Below, in pieces: positions 59,418-64,000 of a stretch of DNA of 64,000 nt. The notes beneath the pieces were generated by a model that had not been told where the DNA came from, ran no database searches, and saw nothing but the letters and a program-made list of their open reading frames with translations. The DNA comes from SZUA-370 sp034003955 (GTDB taxonomy: Bacteria > Spirochaetota > Spirochaetia > Treponematales > UBA12059). Numbering within the stretch: the first letter of the stretch is position 1; the number at the start of each line of letters is the position of its first letter. The position numbers and the translations under genes were made by a program. The stretch is from assembly GCA_034003955.1 (NCBI GenBank), contig JAVEXO010000007.1, positions 15,105 through 79,104 of the forward strand, given 5' to 3'.

Positions 59418-60319
59418 ATGGTTTTATCCTCGTGGGTATCGCCACTAGCCTTGCTCGTCTGATTGCTATCGGGAAAGGATCCGGCGGCCATCACCACCGT
59501 CGATGGGACAGGGCAGGCTTGGTCGCTGGTACACTTCATGCACGATATACACTGATGATCACGCACGACGCCGCTCTTTGAAACCTCTATGTTCATAGGG
59601 CAGGCACGGTCGCAAGCCTTGCAATCGATACAGGTAGGGGCGTTTCTCTTGATGCCGAAGATGCGGAATAGGTTGAATATACCTTGAAACGCACCGAAAG
59701 GGCAGGCGTATTTACAGAAAGGCCTTTCGATGAAAAGCGATAGAATCAGGGTTGCTATAAGAACCAGTGCACCGGAGAGGGCCACTTCTCCCGTCCAGAA
59801 GTGGAAGAGGGCGTAGTAGGGGTCATAATCCTGGAATATTAACTTACCTGTTACTATTGTCATGTACGTTACCCATGCAAGCACCACATACCGCAGGTAA
59901 CGGAGAATTTTGTCCAGTCTGGCAGGAACGAAGGTGTTGTAGCGCTTCTTGAATAGTCTTCGTCCAATGGACGCAAACCACTCCTGAATGCTGCCAAATG
60001 GGCAAACCCAGCCACAGATGACCGGACCAAAGAGCACGGCGAGGAACAGGGCTATTACGGCGAGTGCGACAGATGATTCGTGCACCTTCTTGACCAAGGT
60101 GCCCGCCGAGACTAGTTGCCAGAACGACACAACACCGCCGAATGGACAGATGGCATGAAGCGAGGCACCTTCCAGTATTGCCGGCGTCGTGATGCCCCGT
60201 TCGCTCAGAACCCCAAACGTGGCTATCAACGCCACGAGAACAAAAAAGAAAATCTGAATAGCACGCCGTATCCAAGGCGTAGCCTTCTTTGCCTTCGTGA
60301 TTTTTATGGTGTTAGCCAT
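59414..60319 (-). CDS. NapH/YccM-like membrane polyferredoxin
   Basis: The 301-aa protein has about five membrane helices, two cysteine motifs at membrane ends (CGWVCPFGSIQEW and CKYACPFGAFQG) and two 4Fe-4S ferredoxin motifs near the C-terminus (CIDCKACDRACPMN and CISCMKCTSDQACP). One spacing is irregular. Such proteins move electrons across the membrane from quinol or to periplasmic partners. GGGAGGACCG precedes the ATG. It lies between a ferritin-like gene and the two-module protein. Confidence 0.88.
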   Translation of the reverse strand: MANTIKITKAKKATPWIRRAIQIFFFVLVALIATFGVLSERGITTPAILEGASLHAICPFGGVVSFWQLVSAGTLVKKVHESSVALAVIALFLAVLFGPVICGWVCPFGSIQEWFASIGRRLFKKRYNTFVPARLDKILRYLRYVVLAWVTYMTIVTGKLIFQDYDPYYALFHFWTGEVALSGALVLIATLILSLFIERPFCKYACPFGAFQGIFNLFRIFGIKRNAPTCIDCKACDRACPMNIEVSKSGVVRDHQCISCMKCTSDQACPVPSTVVMAAGSFPDSNQTSKASGDTHEDKTI

Positions 60320-60387
60320 CGGTCCTCCCGTTGTGAATTAAGTAATCAAGGTTTGGCTATGAATAGAACGCAAGCAGTTGCCAAACA

Positions 60388-60921
60388 TCAGTATCTGAAG
60401 AGCTGGTTTTTAAATGCCTTTAGGTGGTTCTCACTAGCTCTCATGAGCCGCTCGAACAGATCCTTCACCGTGGCGTTCTCCGGGCGGGATAATTCAGGAC
60501 GAGACAAGAACGATTCATACATGGCGATGTTGGCTATCTCGGCATCGACACCTGTCTGGGCAGCGGACTTGAGATCCATGGGAACTACCACATGAGCGGC
60601 CGATTGGTCGGAAGGAAAGGATAAGCCCCTGCTCTTGTATTCATCCCTAAGCCAGGAGAGGTGTTGCGCCTCTGCGGCCATGATGTTTGCATAGGGTCGC
60701 ATACTGCCGAATTTATTGATAATCGCGGCGTATTCACCATGAGCTAGGTACTCATCCTCGGCCGCCCAATGGAGCATATCGTTAACGGTAAACGAAGCTT
60801 CCTGAGACAGTGCCACACTCACTGCGGCCGCTCCGTAATCCGATTCAGCCGCGTGGACAGCGGCTACCGAGACTAAACAACTAAGCGCCTGTACAATCAC
60901 TTCCATTGAAACTGATTTCAT
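60388..60921 (-). CDS. exported ferritin-like DUF2202 protein
   Basis: After a signal-like start (VIVQALSCLVSVAAVHAA) comes a four-helix bundle with the DUF2202 pattern: AAEDEYLAHGEYAAIINKFG, NIMAAEAQHLSWLRDEY, and later glutamates in AEIANIAMYESFL and ASENHLKAF. The Glu and His residues could form a di-iron site as in rubrerythrin. It may be an oxidase, peroxide scavenger or iron store outside the cytoplasm. Ribosome site GGGAG. It is the first gene of the group with the polyferredoxin, under ATAGATAT-type repeats. Confidence 0.82.
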   Translation of the reverse strand: MKSVSMEVIVQALSCLVSVAAVHAAESDYGAAAVSVALSQEASFTVNDMLHWAAEDEYLAHGEYAAIINKFGSMRPYANIMAAEAQHLSWLRDEYKSRGLSFPSDQSAAHVVVPMDLKSAAQTGVDAEIANIAMYESFLSRPELSRPENATVKDLFERLMRASENHLKAFKNQLFRY

Positions 60922-60941
60922 TCGGTTCTCCCAAGCTTAAA

Positions 60942-61028
60942 ATAGATATATACAATATCTATAATGCAAGAGGCGTGCCAAAATAATGGTTTTGAAACAA
61001 TAATAGTTAATTGCTTGTATTATAGATA
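60942..61028. promoter_or_regulatory. ATAGATA inverted repeats upstream of the ferritin-polyferredoxin genes
   Basis: ATAGATAT (60942-60949) and ATATCTAT (60955-60962) form a 21-base palindrome. TATCTATAAT (60956-60965) is mirrored exactly by ATTATAGATA (61019-61028). Three half-sites in an AT-rich gap suggest a repressor or redox regulator site. Confidence 0.45.
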
Positions 61029-61105
61029 AATATTTTGCAAGTCAGAAGGTCGGTTCAAGCCCTAACCTCCGGACTTGCATCAGTTTTGGTATAAATGGGA
61101 ATAAA

Positions 61106-61137
61106 CGGGGCTCGTGAGAAAAAAATTCCCTGCCCCG
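61106..61137 (-). terminator. weak terminator after the cupin gene
   Basis: On the minus strand CGGGGC (61137-61132) pairs with GCCCCG (61111-61106), followed by TTTATT. The loop is 20 bases. A second hairpin, TGCAAGTC (61036-61043) with GACTTGCA (61072-61079), follows and may help. Confidence 0.45.
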
Positions 61138-61143
61138 CGAGTA

Positions 61144-61488
61144 TCAGTACCTATCCCCTTCCGTGGGCACGAGGCAGATGAATCTGAGTGGGCTGGTTCC
61201 TGTGTTGACGAAGTTGTGCTTCTTACCGCCTTCTATGTACGCCACTGATCCGGCATTGACGGGAGTCTCGGTTCCCTCTATGACTATCTTGCCCTGACCT
61301 TCCAGTACATAGTTGGCATGGAACCACTCGTGGGCGTGGTAGGGGCTCATGCCGCCTTCCTGCACGGTCATAACCCTGAAATAACCGTCATAGCCATCCT
61401 GGGGTCCTATGACAATCTGCTTTGTGACGCCGACTATGCCATCGCCTTTCATTGCTACCGGCTGTATATCGTCTTCGTGTCTAATCAT
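61144..61488 (-). CDS. small cupin-domain protein (114 aa)
   Basis: A single conserved cupin barrel: YHAHEWFHANYVLEGQG (metal-binding His, His and Glu in motif 1) and GSVAYIEGGKKHNFVNTG (motif 2 His). Small cupins bind metal and either a sugar, acid or amine ligand. No transcription factor domain is attached. It stands alone with its own ribosome site (GGAGG) and a probable terminator. Confidence 0.85.
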   Translation of the reverse strand: MIRHEDDIQPVAMKGDGIVGVTKQIVIGPQDGYDGYFRVMTVQEGGMSPYHAHEWFHANYVLEGQGKIVIEGTETPVNAGSVAYIEGGKKHNFVNTGTSPLRFICLVPTEGDRY

Positions 61489-61544
61489 GATTCCTCCAAT
61501 TTTGCTGTTGTATAGTAGCCTAGTATTCTAATCGATAAACGCAG

Positions 61545-62111
61545 TCATTTGTAGAAACCAACGCGGTAAATCCGCATGTAGGCATTAAAGTCCTCGAAGG
61601 CCGCTACCAGGGCGACGCTTGAAAGCAGCTGGGTTCTGACGGATTTCCTCAAGGTGCTTGCAGCCTTGAAGTCTGAGAAGGGTATGCGTATGACACTCCT
61701 CTTTTCTGTAGGCTCAATTGCTGCAGCGTAATAGCTCCACGGGAAAACATTGTCCCGTGTTCGCAGGAACACATACCATGACGATCTACTTCGGGCGTCT
61801 ACCTCAATTTCAACACCTGTATATCCAGAGGCGTCAAAGGATTTTTCATCGTATTTAAGCCGAACCTGTATGAATCCGCCGCCCTTGGTTATAACCCTGC
61901 CCGCGAGTAGCAGGGCCTTGCCTGATTCTGTCTCTATGTTTGCCGGGGGTGTGAGCTCAGACTTTCCGCCCATCACCCCGTCAGCAAAGGATTCCCATTG
62001 CCAGCCAGCAGCCTCTGAAGGAGAAAGATCAAGACTAGAAATGGTGTAATCCTGTCCGAAGCCCTGAACCGCAGCGAGGGCGGCAAAGGATACGAATAGT
62101 ATGGTTTTCAT
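61545..62111 (-). CDS. exported CIA30-family protein
   Basis: A signal peptide (MKTILFVSFAALAAVQGFG) and a CIA30-type (complex I intermediate-associated protein 30) beta-sandwich. It has WQWESFADGVMGGKSELTP, FIQVRLKYDEKSFDASGYTGVE (in part), YVFLRTRD, YYAAAIEP and IRIPFSDF. Bacterial members are of unknown role, probably in carbohydrate or envelope binding. Not linked to complex I here. It is a single gene. Confidence 0.85.
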   Translation of the reverse strand: MKTILFVSFAALAAVQGFGQDYTISSLDLSPSEAAGWQWESFADGVMGGKSELTPPANIETESGKALLLAGRVITKGGGFIQVRLKYDEKSFDASGYTGVEIEVDARSRSSWYVFLRTRDNVFPWSYYAAAIEPTEKRSVIRIPFSDFKAASTLRKSVRTQLLSSVALVAAFEDFNAYMRIYRVGFYK

Positions 62112-62159
62112 ATTTTACAATATACGAATGAATCCTCGGTATGACTAATGAGCGACGTA

Positions 62160-62801
62160 TTACACCTGTGCTGGAAGAGCTGCCAGAGCTGAGAAGAAGT
62201 GGCATACGGTTCCGGCTATAACTAAAAGATGCCAGGCTATATGAAAGCCTCCCCAACGCCGACCTAAAGAATAGAATATGGTGCCTATCGTGTAACAGGC
62301 TCCCCCGGCGAGGAGGAAGGTTAGCATCGATGCCGATCCAACGGTGCTCAGTTGTTTCCATACCAGTATGATAAGCCAACCCATCGCGAGATACGCTCCC
62401 AGGGTAGCGAGAGGCCATCGGTTGAGGAAGAGGGACTCAATGACGCTTCCGAAAATGGCTATAGCCCATACCGCACCGAAGACCCACCATCCCACGCTGT
62501 TACGCAGGATTGTCAGGGAGAAGGCAGTGTAACTACCGGCTATAAGTACGAATACGCCAATATGGTCTAGTTTCTCGAGGGTTCGTTTGGGTTTAGGGGA
62601 CGTAGTGGCATGGTAAAGCGTGGAGGCGAGATAGAGGAACAGCATGCTCGAGCCAAAAATGGCATATGATACAACGTACCAAGCATCGCCATGGGTTCGC
62701 GCCATTATTATGAGAATGATGAGGGCTGGAACGGAAAGGACGGTTCCTAGGCCGTGGGTGATAGCGTTACCTATCTCTCGCTGCGGAGTGGCGTTAGTCA
62801 T
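62160..62801 (-). CDS. TrhA/hemolysin III family membrane protein (PAQR)
   Basis: The 213-aa protein has seven membrane segments and the PAQR metal-site residues: EIGNAITHGLGTVLS (Glu, His), STLYHAT, KLDHIGVFVLIAGSYT (Asp-His) and FHIAWHLLVIAG (His, His). TrhA homologues affect membrane lipid balance; the hemolysin name is historical. No functional link to its neighbours is clear. Confidence 0.92.
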   Translation of the reverse strand: MTNATPQREIGNAITHGLGTVLSVPALIILIIMARTHGDAWYVVSYAIFGSSMLFLYLASTLYHATTSPKPKRTLEKLDHIGVFVLIAGSYTAFSLTILRNSVGWWVFGAVWAIAIFGSVIESLFLNRWPLATLGAYLAMGWLIILVWKQLSTVGSASMLTFLLAGGACYTIGTIFYSLGRRWGGFHIAWHLLVIAGTVCHFFSALAALPAQV

Positions 62802-62843
62802 GGATCGCTCCCGAAATACTGGATACGGGTTAGACCCATGCCC

Positions 62844-63731
62844 TTATGTACGGTTGCCGATCCTGGCCGTATTGGCTATTTTCCTGGCTCTCCTGGCGCT
62901 GACCAGGGATGATCCTACGACGGCGGCTATGATCACGGCGCCTCCCGCCAAGGCGTTGGGCCCTGGTTTCTCACCCAAGGCCAGGAATACCCACAGGGGA
63001 TTAAAAACCGGTTCAAGTCCGGCTATTATGGAACCCTGAATGGCACTGACGCGCTTGATGGCCCATGACAGGAGGATAGCAGCCAGGCCTATCTGGAAGA
63101 CGCCCAGAGCTCCTATTGCCAGGAGTGCCGTTCCACTCATCCGTGGAGAGGGCATGAACAAGGCTATGACGAAACCAATGGACGCTGTGATTATGTGTGC
63201 CAGCAGATTTGATTCTAAAGGAGAGCCGTCTTTCTGCATGCGCATGAAAACGAAGTAGGCGGCAAAGGTAACGCCGGCGGCTATGGCTGCCAAGTTGCCT
63301 GGCAAGGAGCCTCCTCCTATATCACCGGTGAAGAACAAGGCCATGCCTCCGGCCACCGCTACAAACGCCAACCAGTGTTCTGCCCGTGGTTTTTCCTTGA
63401 GCAGAATGGCCCCCAGTATGGCCGTATATATAGGCGCCCCGTATTGAAGGAGGATGGCATTGGCGGCGGTAGTGGCCTTGTTGGCATATATAAAGAGAAA
63501 CATCGTGGCGGAACTCGCGATGGCGGCACCAATTTGCGGTCCTGAGAAGGTGAATTTAGGTCTACGTATCCATAGCAAGAGGAATACGGCGGCAACGAGA
63601 CTGCGGCCGCATGCTATGGCAAAGGGGTTCCAGTCTACGAGCTTTATAAGGAGCCCTGCCAGGCTCCAGAGAAAAGCCGTTCCAGCAAGCGCCAGAGCGC
63701 CCAGACGGCGGTCTTTTTCAACGTACATCAT
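62844..63731 (-). CDS. EamA/DMT-family transporter
   Basis: Ten membrane segments in two repeated EamA halves (ALAGTAFLWSLAGLLIK and LAAIAAGVTFAAYFVFMR). 295 aa is the usual family length. I start at ATG 63731 (MMYVEKDRR); the frame extends 54 codons upstream with Arg-rich sequence that overlaps the next gene's control region and has no family match. Substrate unknown: amino acids, purines or other metabolites are typical. Confidence 0.88.
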   Translation of the reverse strand: MMYVEKDRRLGALALAGTAFLWSLAGLLIKLVDWNPFAIACGRSLVAAVFLLLWIRRPKFTFSGPQIGAAIASSATMFLFIYANKATTAANAILLQYGAPIYTAILGAILLKEKPRAEHWLAFVAVAGGMALFFTGDIGGGSLPGNLAAIAAGVTFAAYFVFMRMQKDGSPLESNLLAHIITASIGFVIALFMPSPRMSGTALLAIGALGVFQIGLAAILLSWAIKRVSAIQGSIIAGLEPVFNPLWVFLALGEKPGPNALAGGAVIIAAVVGSSLVSARRARKIANTARIGNRT

Positions 63732-63817
63732 GGGCTGGATAGTATCCCGCCATCCGATGGCTAGGCAAGAACCTGGTCTGGGCTCTCTGGATTCACAGAG
63801 GCTCTTGTTCGACAGTA

Positions 63818-64000
63818 TCAGTCCTTTGAGCAGTCGTGTCCGCCGTGTTCGGCGCACCCGACTCCAGAATCCTTTATGGCACCGGCGAGCCATGACTCGA
63901 CGACCGACCGTGCGCTTCCCGTTGCCCCACGTATCACGTCTATGCCGTTGGCCTTGAGGACGCGCACGGCGCCTTCTCCCATATTGCCTGCTAACATGAG
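63818..64000 (-). CDS. NifX/NifB-type dinitrogenase iron-molybdenum cofactor family protein, N-terminus outside window
   Basis: The last 60 codons run in from the right edge (L-M-L-A-G-N-M-G-E-G-A-V-R-V-L), with the conserved NMGEGAVRVLKANGIDVIRG and a Cys/His-rich tail (CAEHGGHDCSKD). Family members bind Fe-S or Fe-Mo clusters. Small stand-alone ones are common in anaerobes without nitrogenase, and no nif gene is visible here. Confidence 0.75.
   Translation of the reverse strand, partial: LMLAGNMGEGAVRVLKANGIDVIRGATGSARSVVESWLAGAIKDSGVGCAEHGGHDCSKD

Noticed and set aside
61036..61079. tRNA gene or tRNA-derived attachment site (CGGTTCAAGCC next to matching ends)
   Set aside because: The GGTTCAA resembles a T loop, but the paired ends are only 28 bases apart and no D or anticodon arm can be drawn; it is a plain hairpin.
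63732..63893. 54-residue N-terminal extension of the EamA transporter
   Set aside because: It is Arg-rich, unlike any transporter N-terminus, and overlaps the downstream end of the NifX-like gene in another frame.

Overview
The window reads as chromosomal DNA of a free-living or commensal bacterium, most probably a spirochaete (Treponema/Spirochaeta relatives). This is an inference from several features together. There is an RpoS-like sigma factor behind a near-perfect sigma-54 promoter. There is a DUF115/MptE-like motility-associated protein, PEGA and PilZ proteins, and a methyl-accepting chemotaxis protein. LysM/M23 peptidases are numerous, and GcvP is split into two subunits. Most genes use ATA for isoleucine and AGG for arginine freely. 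Coding density is high, many genes overlap by 1-4 bases, and I saw no rRNA, tRNA, CRISPR array or intact insertion sequence.

Layout. 1-4825 (minus): a RadC-like/DinG helicase fusion running off the left edge, preceded by a large secreted metallopeptidase-propeller-barrel protein. 5062-11993 (plus): six tightly packed genes, giving a sensor-like membrane protein with long Glu-Glu-Leu repeats, two small membrane proteins, a LysM/M23 peptidase, a PEGA protein and a ROK regulator. 12061-15708: exonuclease III, rhomboid protease, an internally deleted PhoH remnant, a zinc ribbon, Kbl and a small membrane protein. 15777-20302 (minus): TsaD, a divergent polysaccharide deacetylase, the alternative sigma factor with unusual control signals, an unannotated 40-aa peptide and an M23 peptidase. 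20343-24608 (plus): signal peptidase I, a PASTA penicillin-binding protein and the MptE-like protein. 24725-32884: FMN-binding protein, lone CBM48 protein, aminotransferase, RlpA, ornithine/lysine-type decarboxylase, PilZ, TPR, GerMN and ArfB.

33036-37325 is the full glycine cleavage cluster gcvT-gcvH-gcvPA-gcvPB, followed by recQ. 39274-45061 (minus) is a complete sufBCDSUT operon whose codon use (almost no ATA) differs from its neighbours, suggesting transfer. 45442-52430 (plus) holds a chemoreceptor and an exported cluster: a DUF6305-like protein, two paralogous aspartoacylase/M14-like hydrolases flanking a gamma-glutamyltransferase, and a short hypothetical. 52437-58458 (minus) is lplA, a PNPOx-like protein, pdhA, pdhB, pdhC and lpd. 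58533-64000 (minus) holds a membrane polyferredoxin with an unusual partner, a secreted ferritin-like protein, a cupin, CIA30, TrhA/HlyIII, an EamA transporter and the end of a NifX-like gene.

How the genes work together: Kbl and the Gcv system handle glycine and serine carbon; GcvH and PdhC both need lipoate, which the neighbouring LplA would attach. Suf supplies Fe-S clusters that the polyferredoxin and the helicase need. The strongest candidates for new biology are the control region of the sigma factor (18651-18702), the exported GGT/aspartoacylase cluster (47445-52430), the pentanucleotide-repeat promoter at 26005-26044 and the polyferredoxin cluster (58533-60962).
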